52,987 nucleotides of DNA, taken from Gammaproteobacteria bacterium UBA6968. Its GTDB lineage: Bacteria > Pseudomonadota > Gammaproteobacteria > Pseudomonadales > Azotimanducaceae. Made by a program: the position numbers and the translations under genes. The notes beneath the pieces were generated by a model, which was not told the origin of the DNA, did no database searches, and worked only from the letters and a program-made list of their open reading frames with translations. The first letter of the stretch is position 1, and each line of letters opens with the position of its first letter. The stretch covers positions 467-53,453 of the forward strand of contig DJYW01000048.1 of the NCBI GenBank assembly GCA_002450255.1, read 5' to 3'. Of the stretch, positions 1-8,430 are shown one piece after another.

Positions 1-829
1 AATTGGGCACCTGCAACATGAAGTTGAGCATTGCCGGGACCATGAGGCCGCTGGTTAGCTTTTCACGCTCGATGGTTTTCCAGGCATCAACCGGGTTGAA
101 GTTGCGCATGACAAAGCTCGTCGCACCCAGATAGACATTGACCGCGAGTGGCGTTAACGCACCCACGTGGAACATGGGCAGACAGGCGAGATAGCGCTCC
201 GGATCGTAATAGCGGGCCGTTGCCGAGATGGTGATGACGCCCCATAGCGATGTGCTGTGCGTGTGAACAACACCCTTTGGCAACCCCGTGGTTCCTGAGG
301 TGTACATGATGTAGAGCATGTCGTGATCCGCTGCCGTGCACACCGGCTCTAGCGGGCTGGCGGCATCGCGAAACGCACGATAATCCTCGGCGAAGTGAGC
401 GGCCCCATCAGTGTTGGCGGCTCCAGTTACTTGCAGCCAATGTTTTATATCGGTTTTATCGCCACGACTATGTAAGTCAGCAACGGTATCCACAAAGTCA
501 TCATCAAATATCAGCCGCTGCGTGCCGCTATCTTTCAAGATGAATTCCAATTCGTCCGCTACAAGACGCCAGTTCAATGGCACGACGACGGCGCCGATCT
601 TGGCCAGCGCGTAGAATGATTCCATGAATTCGCTGGAGTTCATCAACAACAGACCAACGCGTTCGCCCGTTACTATACCGGCGCCGGTAAAGGCGTTTGC
701 CAGCTGGTTGCAGCGCTGATTCAACTCGCTGTAGGTCAGGCGTAAGCTGCCGTCGCTCTCTACATATGCCTCGCGCTCCGGATTCAGGAATGCGCGCTTG
801 GCCAAGGTCAATCCCAGATTGTTTTGCAT
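1..829 (-). CDS. Acyl-CoA synthetase (AMP-forming), N-terminal part, cut by window start
   Basis: Activates a carboxylic acid to its CoA thioester through an acyl-adenylate (ANL superfamily). About 276 residues are visible. The ATP/AMP signature YTSGTTGLPKG lies at about residues 176-186, followed by a VVHTHS segment, and the N-terminus (NNLGLTLAKRAFLNPEREAY) is typical of long/medium-chain acyl-CoA ligases. The ATG at 827-829 is preceded by a good Shine-Dalgarno, GAGGTAA read on the minus strand. The C-terminal lid domain lies outside the window, so chain-length preference cannot be judged. The gene stands alone here, facing away from the MerR regulator across 1.1 kb without genes. Confidence 0.93.
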   Translation of the reverse strand, partial: MQNNLGLTLAKRAFLNPEREAYVESDGSLRLTYSELNQRCNQLANAFTGAGIVTGERVGLLLMNSSEFMESFYALAKIGAVVVPLNWRLVADELEFILKDSGTQRLIFDDDFVDTVADLHSRGDKTDIKHWLQVTGAANTDGAAHFAEDYRAFRDAASPLEPVCTAADHDMLYIMYTSGTTGLPKGVVHTHSTSLWGVITISATARYYDPERYLACLPMFHVGALTPLAVNVYLGATSFVMRNFNPVDAWKTIEREKLTSGLMVPAMLNFMLQVPN

Positions 830-1500
830 GACGTTACCTCTGTTAAGTCAGACTTGATTACTGGTGCGGAGATGTAGCGCAAAGCACGGCGGTTTTTCAC
901 TAGCCTGGCGGCCACGGTCGCTAACGGAACGATTCAGGCCGCGGCCCGACAAACAAGTTCCTGGACGCAACGCTAAGCTCCCAGCCGTCTTTCTACGACT
1001 CTTATCAACCGTTCTTATATTCGGCTTATACGGCCCGCTGTTTTAGCCCACTCATTATATCGGTTAACCCGGCCATCTGGATGCGCCAGCCTTTTTGCTG
1101 GCTATCAGCTTGGTGACCGTTAGCAAACCGCAAGTTAACGCCAGTTAGATGAGCAGGTAGCGAGCCGCAACCGCCCGTCTGTGCATTGCTCAGCACCCCT
1201 CCTACGAGACCATAGACTAACCACCGACCTGGCAATGAACAATACCCACACCCAACGCATTTGCAGGCGCAGTTTAGTCGGCAACACCAACCCAACTGCG
1301 TATTTGTTTACTGGACTCCGAGCAAGGCTATTTGGGCAAGGCGTTTTGAATAAGACCTGGTGCTTACAGAACAGTTCCGTTGCCACAAAGTTTGCAGAAG
1401 TGGGCGTTCCACGCCGATTCGCTGCCAAAAAAATCGGGCGAACGGAAAACCGCTTAAACGGACAACCGCTTAAAAGAAAGACTGGTCAGAAGCAGAAAAA

Positions 1501-1518
1501 GAAACAGAAACAGAAACA
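1501..1518. repeat. Hexanucleotide repeat GAAACA x3 in a purine-rich tract
   Basis: Three perfect GAAACA units lie inside a longer A/G-rich stretch (about 1490-1545). It is a simple low-complexity repeat between genes and no function is evident. Confidence 0.8.
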
Positions 1519-1900
1519 GGAAAAAGAAGCCAATAGAGAGAGCAGTAATAGGAGATCGAGCCACTAAAAGGTAGAGAAAAGCGCATAGGTTGAGGCGCAT
1601 TTCTAAAAGGTAATTCCATCGCACAAGCACACCGCAGTCGCCGCATTGCAGCCTTACTAAAAAACCTGCACGACAAACTGCGTTTAGACCCAGCTACGGT
1701 TTGGTAAAGTTGAACACCTATCTCGACACCTCACCCGCCCAACGATTTGCTTAGCGGTCAGTATGGTGCCGAGCGACTGCGCGCTGCGGCTCTGTGTATA
1801 AACCTAGTGGATCATTGCGTCTCTCAAAGGCCATCTAAACTCGCTCAAACCCAACTCTTAAATCACGCAGAAGTTGCGCACAACAGGTCCGGGCGGCTTC

Positions 1901-1942
1901 TGGACATAAAATATTGCTATTGTACACTCGCAATCCGTACAA
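1901..1942 (+). promoter_or_regulatory. Promoter of the MerR gene with TGTACA operator
   Basis: A -35 like TGGACA (1901-1906) is followed after 16 bp by TACACT (1923-1928) as -10. The -10 overlaps TGTACA (1921-1926). A perfect inverted repeat TTGTAC (1920-1925), 11-bp spacer, GTACAA (1937-1942) surrounds it. TGTACA half-sites are the known boxes of LitR/CarH/PplR MerR-type regulators, so autoregulation of the gene starting at 1957 is the natural reading. The promoter assignment is inferred; the motifs are seen. Confidence 0.6.
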
Positions 1943-1956
1943 AGCCTGAACAATCC

Positions 1957-3060
1957 ATGCCGACTCATTCTGAAACCACGCTATATCGCATTGGCACGGT
2001 GGCCTCACTCACCGGTGTATCGGTGGAGCGCCTGCGTGCCTGGGAAAGACGCTACGGGTTTACGCCCACCGCTAAGCAGGGTCGAATCCGTTTTTACGAT
2101 GCGGCGCAGCTGCAACGCCTCGGCCTTATGAAACGCTTAACCGACTGCGGCCAGGCCATTTCCAACCTCATCGATTTGGATAGCGATCAGTTGCAGGAGC
2201 AGCTCGACCGCCTGCTCTCGGTGGCGGCCGAAACGGATCCACGAACTGCGTCGGCGGTACGCTCAGCGAATAATACTGCCAGCGATCCTAGTGTTGCGCC
2301 GGATGTGATAACCGATATGGCACCAGATGTGGCACCAGATACGCCGACAGATGTGAGACTTGAAGCCTTGCCTCACTCAACAGAAGCGCAGGTCAAAGTC
2401 GCTTTAGTCGGCCCGCAGCTGCTGCATCTAGAATTTTGCAATCGCGCTGCTACGGCACTGGATGTGGTGGATCGCTGGGCCAATAGCACCTCTTTGCTGG
2501 GCAGTTCGACAACGCACTTGGACGCCGTCACCACCGTTGTGCAGTTACCCGTGCTTACGCTGTCTGAAGTGGACGCTTTGCAGCACAAACTGCCGCATTG
2601 TCCATTAATTTTGCTGTATCAGTTCGCCAGCAGCAGCCAGCTCAGCGCATGTCAGGACCGAGGTCTGACGGTGTTACGCTGGCCGGTCAGTTGGACTGAG
2701 ATCGAACACGCCTGCATAACCAGGCAGAAGCCACAACCAAGTGGCAATGCCCTGCTACCGCGCCGTTTTAGCGATGAAGAATTGATTGCTATGGCAGCCG
2801 AGGTAAACGATCCCCACGCTGCTACTGCGCATCTGATCGAAAGTATTCATCACCTGAACGGCTTAAGTCATTTTCTGCTCAGCGAAGCATCGAGCAAAGC
2901 CGAGTCGCCCAGAGCATCAGCCACAAGTCAGTTCCAGCCACTGCGCGCTGCGCCAACTGCTGGTTTCGCTGAGCTAACGGCAGCCAGTCAACATACCAGT
3001 CGAGCGCGCGCCTTTCTGGAACACGCGTTGGCTAGCATTGTTTCGGAGTCTGCAAGCTAG
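1957..3060 (+). CDS. MerR-family regulator, LitR/CarH/PplR-like
   Basis: DNA-binding repressor of the MerR class, 367 residues. The N-terminal winged helix (about residues 8-75) has the expected YRIGTVASLTGVSVERLRAWERRYG-type pattern (RxWERRYG), followed by a flexible linker with PDVA/PDTP-like tetrapeptides. The C-terminal half alternates hydrophobic strands and helices like the Rossmann-type cobalamin domain of CarH/LitR. However, the E/DxHxxG cobalamin signature is not intact: only one His remains in GPQLLHLEF. It is therefore probably a B12-independent, PplR-type relative. The frame is open upstream to 1747, but the ATG at 1957 sits just before the HTH and just after the operator. No Shine-Dalgarno is obvious. 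No photolyase or carotenoid gene, the usual partners, lies nearby. Family assignment is good; light response is inference. Confidence 0.82.
   Translation: MPTHSETTLYRIGTVASLTGVSVERLRAWERRYGFTPTAKQGRIRFYDAAQLQRLGLMKRLTDCGQAISNLIDLDSDQLQEQLDRLLSVAAETDPRTASAVRSANNTASDPSVAPDVITDMAPDVAPDTPTDVRLEALPHSTEAQVKVALVGPQLLHLEFCNRAATALDVVDRWANSTSLLGSSTTHLDAVTTVVQLPVLTLSEVDALQHKLPHCPLILLYQFASSSQLSACQDRGLTVLRWPVSWTEIEHACITRQKPQPSGNALLPRRFSDEELIAMAAEVNDPHAATAHLIESIHHLNGLSHFLLSEASSKAESPRASATSQFQPLRAAPTAGFAELTAASQHTSRARAFLEHALASIVSESAS
2299..2358 (+). repeat. Five degenerate 12-bp in-frame repeats in the MerR linker
   Basis: Units of the type CCAGATGTGGCA begin at 2299, 2311, 2323, 2335 and 2347 and encode tetrapeptides of the form PDVx/TDxx. 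They lengthen the linker between the DNA-binding domain and the C-terminal domain. Copy-number change would preserve the reading frame. Confidence 0.75.
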
Positions 3061-3158
3061 GCCGCCCTGCCGGAATGGTTGGGTCGACTAAACGTTCTAT
3101 CAATCGTCCTATGGTTGGCTCTATTGATGCATTTGATCGCTCTAAGGAAGAGTCTGTC

Positions 3159-3175
3159 TATACAAATACTGTACA
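3159..3175. promoter_or_regulatory. TATACA/TGTACA half-site pair
   Basis: TATACA (3159-3164) and TGTACA (3170-3175) are separated by 5 bp and lie about 50 bp upstream of the second TGTACA cluster. They resemble the T(G/A)TACA half-sites of LitR/PplR-type regulators, although the spacing differs from the published 12-bp arrangement I recall. Possibly an accessory operator. Confidence 0.45.
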
Positions 3176-3201
3176 GGATGCTTTTTTGTTTCCAAAGTCG
3201 G

Positions 3202-3229
3202 TTGACTGGCGATTTTTGTACTGTACATT
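3202..3229 (+). promoter_or_regulatory. Candidate promoter with TGTACTGTACA operator over the -10
   Basis: TTGACT (3202-3207) and TACATT (3224-3229) are separated by 16 bp, the same spacing as in the regulator's own promoter. The -10 overlaps TGTACA (3222-3227), which is directly preceded by TGTAC (3217-3221). The two sites share the pattern TGTACAnT at the -10, so the regulator encoded just upstream probably controls both. Transcription would run rightward from about 3236. Confidence 0.55.
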
Positions 3230-3235
3230 AGCTCG

Positions 3236-3322
3236 AGGCGTGGCGTGGTCAGTGAGTTTCGATGTCCTTCCCAGTTATCTGACCGCCGTTCGTTGAGCCA
3301 ACACTCAGCGACGCGCCTTTTA
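3236..3322 (+). ncRNA. Putative small RNA with three-way-junction fold
   Basis: This gene-less stretch starts where the preceding promoter should initiate. It can fold end to end: P1 pairs GGCGTG (3237-3242) with CGCGCC (3312-3317), P2 pairs GTGGTCAG (3245-3252) with CTGACCGC (3279-3286), and P3 pairs CGTTGAG (3291-3297) with CTCAGCG (3304-3310). The stems contain only single G-U wobbles. A short T-run (3318-3321) follows, as in a weak intrinsic terminator. No convincing reading frame fills it. I do not recognise a known RNA family. The pairings are seen; that it is a transcript is inferred. Confidence 0.38.
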
Positions 3323-3599
3323 CCCCAACTTGATTCCCTCGCGCTCTGTGTCTCAGTCGTTACGCCGTTCTTTGTAGCGATTTAAAATACAGCGAATGAT
3401 CCGTAGCTTTCGGTATCAGAGCGCATCCAGCGCTGCTTATCTCCAGGGATGTGAGGCACATGCATCAAGGCTCGGTGAGTGGTTCGCATTCATGCGCTCG
3501 GCAGGGGCTTGCTGTAAAAACGTTGGCAGTAATCTCGCTTCTGCCGGCAAGCTCATCTTAAAGTAAACAAGCGTTGCGCCCGGCTCAGCTCATGTTGAT

Positions 3600-4631
3600 T
3601 TAGCTCATGCTGAGGAATTCTAGCGCCGCTTCTGCACGCAGGGTGACGCCGCGCTTTTGGGCATCTAAGTCCACATCGCGGTCTGCGCCCATTGCACCGA
3701 CCAAGTAGCGTTTGTAAACACCCTGATTAATTGCGGCCAGTCGCCAGTGTGAAAATGCACGGTAGTAGTTAATCAAACTCAGGTCTCGGCCTGTCGCTTC
3801 GCTATAGCGCGCAGTCAGTGCATCGCGATCGCAAAATCCGCCGGCAGCGGTAGGAGTTAGATCTTCTTCCCCTTCGCCTGGTGCCAACCAGGAATTCAGC
3901 AAATAGCCGACATCTGCCAGCGGATCGCCAAGGGTGCATAACTCCCAGTCCAATACAGCCTTAACCTGCCCCTCGCCAACAATCATGTTGCCGAGGCGGT
4001 AATCGCCGTGAACAATTGTGGCACCAATTTGTTCTGGCATGCGTTCGCCAAGCAGTCGCGTGCTCTCATCCATTGCTGGCACTTTATGGGTTTCGGTCGC
4101 TGCCCATTGTGCGCTCCAGCGCTTGAGCTGCCGCGCCAAATAGGCTTCTTTGCGACCGAGATCACCCAACCCAACTGCATCCGGGTCAATCTGATGCAAC
4201 GCCGCAAGGACATCTATCACATCTAATCCGAGCTTCGCCCGGTCGTCCATGCTAATGGGGTGGGTGGCTTCAGCATCATGCAAGACCGGTCCAGTCACAT
4301 AGGCCATGACGTAAAACGGCGCGCCATTAACTGTTTCTTCACTACACAGCCCGACCACAGGCGCGACAGGCACCGACGCGCCTTGCAGAGCCGAAATAAT
4401 TTTGTGCTCACGCCCCATGTCATGCGCGCTTTGCAACACGTGCCCCAGGGGCGGGCGTCGCAAGACATAGATTTTGCCCGCCGCATCAGTCACTCGATAA
4501 GTCAGATTAGAATGACCGCCAGCAATCAGTTCAAAGCTCAACGGTGTGCGCAAATCGGCTATTCGTTCTGCAAGCCAATCGGTCACTGGTCCGACGTTCA
4601 CACCTTCTAATTCCGTTTGTGCTTCACTCAC
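3600..4631 (-). CDS. Phosphotransferase family protein (APH/choline-kinase fold, ACAD10-like)
   Basis: Protein-kinase-like small-molecule phosphotransferase, 343 residues, usual family length. The catalytic-loop motif HGDYRLGN is at 208-215 and the metal-binding DWE at 228-230 (VLDWELCTLGDPLADVGYL). An N-terminal ATP-lobe Arg pair lies near 58-59. Bacterial relatives usually travel with acyl-CoA dehydrogenases and ligases, which fits the lipid-rich window, but the substrate is unknown. The start is GTG at 4629-4631, with GGGGGA upstream on the coding strand. It is divergent from the CysZ-like gene at 4752, with 120 bp between them. Confidence 0.9.
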   Translation of the reverse strand: MSEAQTELEGVNVGPVTDWLAERIADLRTPLSFELIAGGHSNLTYRVTDAAGKIYVLRRPPLGHVLQSAHDMGREHKIISALQGASVPVAPVVGLCSEETVNGAPFYVMAYVTGPVLHDAEATHPISMDDRAKLGLDVIDVLAALHQIDPDAVGLGDLGRKEAYLARQLKRWSAQWAATETHKVPAMDESTRLLGERMPEQIGATIVHGDYRLGNMIVGEGQVKAVLDWELCTLGDPLADVGYLLNSWLAPGEGEEDLTPTAAGGFCDRDALTARYSEATGRDLSLINYYRAFSHWRLAAINQGVYKRYLVGAMGADRDVDLDAQKRGVTLRAEAALEFLSMS

Positions 4632-4751
4632 GCTCTCATCCCCCTGACTTTGACTTACAATCGCGGCGGAATGTTAACCTGATGGCTGGCTTGGTGACCA
4701 TCGCTGTAAGCAGTGATATTCGGCATACCGAACCAAGCGGCGGAGTGCGAT

Positions 4752-5489
4752 ATGACTTGGATAACCGATGGACTCAATGGCGCTGGCTGTTTCTTCACTG
4801 GCCTCAGCTTAGCTATGTCACCAAAATTGCGCCGGTTCATCGTTATGCCCTTCGTGCTCGGCCTGATCATCGCGACGTCTGCCAGCTATTGGTTGGTCGC
4901 TACCGTAGAGGGTTGGCTGGCTGTGGACGCGGACAGCGTTTGGCGCTGGATCGTGACCCCATTACTGTGGTTGGTGGCACTCATCGGCAGCGGTTGGCTT
5001 GCGGCGTTATTGGCTGCCTTAATCAGCGCCCCGCTACTCAGCCATCTGGCGCTCAAGGTCGATGCCCTTACCAACTCCGACGCAGAGATGCCAAACGAAG
5101 ACAGCTTGAGCATTGAGGTCGTCCAATCCATCGGCCGCGAGTTCAGCAAATGGAGATACCATCTGCCGCGTCTTTTGGGCCTACTGTTGTTAACCGTCGT
5201 ACCAATAATTAATCTGGTGGCGCCGTTTTTATGGGTGCTGTTTGGGGCCTGGATGACGAGCGTGCAATTTAGTGATTACAGAAACGAAAATCTAAAGCAC
5301 GATTTTGTCGTGACGTTGCACCAACTAAAGCAAGATCGATGCATGAGCCTCGGGTTTGGCATCTGCTGTTTCTTTGCGCTGTCGATCCCTTTGCTCAATT
5401 TTGTTGTGGTGCCGGTGGCCGTGGTAGGCGGTACGCTGCTCAATCAGCAGCTGACGCAGCAGGCCAGTCCAAACCCGGCATCTGACTAA
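4752..5489 (+). CDS. EI24/CysZ-family integral membrane protein
   Basis: 245-residue polytopic inner-membrane protein. The N-terminus (ITDGLNGAGCFFTGLSLAMSPKLRRFIVMP) matches the CysZ/EI24 pattern: an amphipathic start, then long hydrophobic segments near residues 35-55, 75-100, 150-180 and 205-230. CysZ moves sulfate into the cell for cysteine synthesis, and a cysteine-synthase-type gene lies 30 kb away, so transport is plausible but unproven. The frame is open from 4713, but the ATG at 4752 has GGAG at 4742-4745 with ideal spacing. Sixty-nine bases separate it from the downstream esterase start. Confidence 0.8.
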   Translation: MTWITDGLNGAGCFFTGLSLAMSPKLRRFIVMPFVLGLIIATSASYWLVATVEGWLAVDADSVWRWIVTPLLWLVALIGSGWLAALLAALISAPLLSHLALKVDALTNSDAEMPNEDSLSIEVVQSIGREFSKWRYHLPRLLGLLLLTVVPIINLVAPFLWVLFGAWMTSVQFSDYRNENLKHDFVVTLHQLKQDRCMSLGFGICCFFALSIPLLNFVVVPVAVVGGTLLNQQLTQQASPNPASD

Positions 5490-5558
5490 AAACCAAATCC
5501 AGCGTTGCCAATGCGCCACCAAAAGCGTTACAAGACGCGCACTAAACAAGGCAATGCT

Positions 5559-6488
5559 ATGCAAATGACTCAGTTCCTCGGCAATCGTTTCACCACTTAC
5601 CTGCACATCGCTCTGCTGGCACTAGGCCTGTGCGGGGTTAACTACGCCAGCGCGAGTGATTTTTGGGCTCACGGTTTAGGGCTTCGCCTAGACATGCCCT
5701 ACGGTGAAGACCCGGCGCAGCGCATGGATATTTATGTGCACGGAGAGCGCACCGGCGAGCCAAATTATTTTGCGGCCGACGGCATCACTAGACCGACGTT
5801 AATCTGGATTCACGGCGGCGGCTGGATAGCCGGCGACAAGGCTGCGGAAACCGCGCAATTCATTCCGTTTTTGCAACGCGGCTGGAACGTGGTCAACATC
5901 AATTATCGTCAAGGCCTGGCCACTGCACCGGCAGCGGTAGACGATGCCATGTGTGCCTATCGCCGCGTCGTTGAAATTTGGGCGGCACAAAATCAACCCC
6001 TGAATAATTTCGTTGTCAGCGGCGCTAGCGCTGGAGGGCACCTGGCTTTGACGGTTGGTTTTTTAAATGCAGACAGCGAGCATCCCTGCAAAACAGATCA
6101 TCCGCCTCAAGCCATCGTGAATTGGTACGGCATTACGGACATAGAAGAGGTGGATCGATACTTAAATGACCTTGCGCCTGCAGGCAATTACGCGCGCGGC
6201 TGGGCCGGTAGTGCAGCAGCGATTAAAGACCTGTCTGCGCAATACTCGCCGTTGTTTCTGATGTCTGAAACAACTCCGCCGGTGATCACCATCCATGGCA
6301 CGCTAGACAGTGTCGTACCCTACGAACAGGCCACCGCGCTCCACGAAAGCCTAAGCTCACCCAATGAGCTCGTTAGTATCGAAGGCGCTAATCACGGTGG
6401 TTTCAGTGACCAGGCTTTCCAACGTGCCTACACAGATATTTTCGCTTTCCTAGCGAACTACATTATGCCGCCCAAAATACCGGAATAG
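5559..6488 (+). CDS. Secreted alpha/beta-hydrolase (BD-FAE/HSL-like esterase)
   Basis: Exported carboxylesterase-type hydrolase of 309 residues. A signal peptide covers about residues 1-32 (hydrophobic core LHIALLALGLCGV, then ASA-S). The oxyanion motif HGGGW is at 85-89, the nucleophile elbow GASAG at 155-159 (Ser157), Asp250 lies in HGTLDS, and His279 lies in GANHGG. This is a complete triad. Family members hydrolyse acetyl or feruloyl esters of carbohydrates or small esters; the natural substrate is unknown. The ATG at 5559 is chosen because it directly precedes the signal peptide; the upstream in-frame ATG at 5505 would add a basic, non-signal-like extension. Confidence 0.88.
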   Translation: MQMTQFLGNRFTTYLHIALLALGLCGVNYASASDFWAHGLGLRLDMPYGEDPAQRMDIYVHGERTGEPNYFAADGITRPTLIWIHGGGWIAGDKAAETAQFIPFLQRGWNVVNINYRQGLATAPAAVDDAMCAYRRVVEIWAAQNQPLNNFVVSGASAGGHLALTVGFLNADSEHPCKTDHPPQAIVNWYGITDIEEVDRYLNDLAPAGNYARGWAGSAAAIKDLSAQYSPLFLMSETTPPVITIHGTLDSVVPYEQATALHESLSSPNELVSIEGANHGGFSDQAFQRAYTDIFAFLANYIMPPKIPE

Positions 6489-6503
6489 CCGCCAAAACGC
6501 GGC
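6488..6503 (+). other. Short GC hairpin after the esterase stop codon
   Basis: GCCGC (6488-6492) pairs with GCGGC (6499-6503) around a CAAAAC loop, immediately after the stop codon. There is no T-run, so it is at most a weak or Rho-assisted 3' end. The rest of the 320-bp convergent gap before the kinase gene holds only the 13-bp repeat array. Confidence 0.35.
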
Positions 6504-6730
6504 AACCCGCATGGCCCAGCGGTGACGGCAACGAGCGTGAGGGACGAACGAAAGCGAACTGACCTCCCCAAGACAGGCAACCGCACTGAATAACGCAGCC
6601 TACCCGAACAAACCTCCCTGCGTGAGCACGGATATAGGTGGAGAATCCGGGTTAGCCAAGGGACGCATACGGTAACGGAAAAATTCCCTTGAAACCCGCT
6701 AATCAGAACGGCTTCAGACGCCGGTGCTTC

Positions 6731-6782
6731 GTGCTTACTCAAGGTACTTACTCATAGTGCTTACTCATATTACTTACCCAAG
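6731..6782. repeat. 13-bp tandem repeat, four copies
   Basis: Four head-to-tail 13-mers with consensus GTGCTTACTCATA start at 6731, 6744, 6757 and 6770. The middle two differ at one base, and the outer copies carry three or four changes from the consensus. They lie between convergent genes, 28 bp beyond the 3' end of the sensor-kinase gene, so they could shape the 3' end of the signalling operon. No family is recognised. Confidence 0.85.
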
Positions 6783-6810
6783 TCGGAACAGACGTTTGTG
6801 TCGCTGTACT

Positions 6811-8424
6811 TTAGGCTTGGATCTCGGCACTGGTGTTGAGCGAACCATCCGGTAGCCACAACATAAACACGGCCCCTACGCCCAACGCGGCACGCTCTAA
6901 CCACAGGCAACCCCCATGGATTTCAACAAGTTCGCGGGTTAGCGACAACCCTAGGCCGGTGCCCGATTGATGCCCGCCGCCGGCATACTTAATTTGTTCA
7001 AATTTTTCAAAAATGATGCTGTGGTTTTCCGGCGCAATACCGATACCGTGGTCCTCCACGCTAATCAAGACACCGTCACGCGGCTTCGGCGCAGCTAATC
7101 TGGTCGCAATGGACCGATTCACAGCGAATAACTCGCTTGAATCGACAGCGGTTAGCGTAATCTTTATTACGCCCGCTTCGTTGGAAAACTTAATAGCGTT
7201 GCTAACCAGGTTAAACAAAATTTGAGTCAACTTTTGCCGATCGATCAAACACACCAACTCAGTCGGTGTCACGATTTCTAAGCGTAAATTTTTTTGCTTA
7301 AGTTGCGGCATAAACCCTTCATGCAGCTCGGCTGACGCTGCAACCAAATCGACTAAGCTCAGCTTCAAAACCTCCTTACCCGCTTCGGCCTTGGACAAAT
7401 CCAGTAAATCATTCACCAGGGACAAGAGAAGTTCACCGTTTACATTGACGTTGTTCACAAACTTTTTCTGGGTCTCATTCAGCTCTCCGGGACGGCCGCT
7501 TTCCAACAATCCACTAAAGCCGATGATAACATTGAGGGGAGTCCGTAACTCGTGGGTCACGTTATTGAGAAAATCTGTCTTAGCACGATTGGCGTCTTCC
7601 GCTTTTTTACGCGCATCCACCAGCTCGCGAGACCTTATGGCAACCTCGGTGTCGCGTTGTTGCAACTGATCTACCATCCGGTTGAAAGCTCTCACCAAAC
7701 GACCAATTTCATCATGAGACCTACCGATAATGGGCTGAATGCTTGCAAGGTTATCTGCGGTTATCGCTTGGGTACGATCGGCCATCACGGTCAACGGGCG
7801 GATGATTCTGCGAATAATCGTAAAAGAAATTGAGGAGCTCACGGCGACGACCAAGAAAAACAAAATCATCGCGAAGGTCCGAACCTCGCTGATCAACCCC
7901 TCTAGGTGATTTGCGGAAAGCCCAACGCGAACATAACCCACTGGTGCCTCAGCGCTCGGCAAGTCATCATCCAAAAAGAAATAATCATCGTTCTGTGAAT
8001 TGGCGGCTCTGGCAGTCGCGCTCACCCTTACGGTATAAAAGTGACGACCACCAATCACCTCTTTTAACCGGACCAATCCCGGTGACGTGAGCTCGTGATG
8101 TGACGGTGGATCAACGGCGTCACCTCTATCTGCCGCCAACAAATTACGTAAGTTTGAATTAAAAACGTCGACGGCAACCAAGTCCGGTTTGGCAAGAAAA
8201 CGATCTGAAATCTCGCGCAATAGCCGCTTGTTTTCGATCAGCAACGGGTAGCGACTCTCTGACGACAATGCAAAAGCCTCGGTAAAACCGCGCTTATCAA
8301 ATTCATCTCTGATGATGTCTGCAGCGGTATTTACAATCAGTACAGTTAAAATACCGGCAGCCAAGGTGACCAGCGTTGCCGTATACGCAAACGTTTTCGC
8401 TCGGAGGGAAGTAAGGCCTAACAT
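6811..8424 (-). CDS. Membrane sensor histidine kinase (periplasmic sensor-HAMP-HisKA-HATPase)
   Basis: Class I histidine kinase, 537 residues. One transmembrane segment lies near 12-32 and a second near 183-204. Between them is a roughly 150-residue periplasmic sensor domain. A HAMP domain follows (about 205-258), then HisKA with the phosphoacceptor His291 in NNVTHELRTPLNVIIGFSGLL. The ATPase domain carries an N box (NLVSNAIKF, 405-413), G1 DHGIG (458-462) and G2 GTGLGL (488-493). It is therefore catalytically intact. It starts 6 bp after the stop of the periplasmic binding protein gene and is last in the four-gene operon. The response regulator encoded first in the operon is its probable partner. 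Confidence 0.95.
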   Translation of the reverse strand: MLGLTSLRAKTFAYTATLVTLAAGILTVLIVNTAADIIRDEFDKRGFTEAFALSSESRYPLLIENKRLLREISDRFLAKPDLVAVDVFNSNLRNLLAADRGDAVDPPSHHELTSPGLVRLKEVIGGRHFYTVRVSATARAANSQNDDYFFLDDDLPSAEAPVGYVRVGLSANHLEGLISEVRTFAMILFFLVVAVSSSISFTIIRRIIRPLTVMADRTQAITADNLASIQPIIGRSHDEIGRLVRAFNRMVDQLQQRDTEVAIRSRELVDARKKAEDANRAKTDFLNNVTHELRTPLNVIIGFSGLLESGRPGELNETQKKFVNNVNVNGELLLSLVNDLLDLSKAEAGKEVLKLSLVDLVAASAELHEGFMPQLKQKNLRLEIVTPTELVCLIDRQKLTQILFNLVSNAIKFSNEAGVIKITLTAVDSSELFAVNRSIATRLAAPKPRDGVLISVEDHGIGIAPENHSIIFEKFEQIKYAGGGHQSGTGLGLSLTRELVEIHGGCLWLERAALGVGAVFMLWLPDGSLNTSAEIQA

Positions 8425-8430
8425 GGTTAA

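Larger units (their letters stand above)
830..1956. other. 1.1-kb region without a recognisable gene
   Basis: The short open frames here overlap on both strands, have no ribosome binding site and match no family I recognise. Visible structure is limited to a GCCAGC/GCTGGC hairpin at 1085-1102, an 11-bp direct repeat AACCGCTTAAA at 1448-1458 and 1464-1474, and a purine-rich tract around 1490-1545. The right end holds the promoter of the MerR gene. An undetected small RNA or short gene is possible. Confidence 0.5.

Noticed and set aside
301..306. TGTACA sites elsewhere (301, 16136, 17465, 28507, 47911)
   Set aside because: Single sites, four of them inside genes, at about the frequency expected by chance; none has the promoter arrangement seen around the MerR gene.
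1181..1567. 128-codon plus-strand frame with a Lys/Gln-rich tail
   Set aside because: The tail comes from the purine repeat, there is no ribosome binding site and overlapping frames occupy the other strand.
3075..3296. 73-codon frame after the MerR gene
   Set aside because: No ribosome binding site or family similarity; it runs through the TGTACA promoter and putative RNA.
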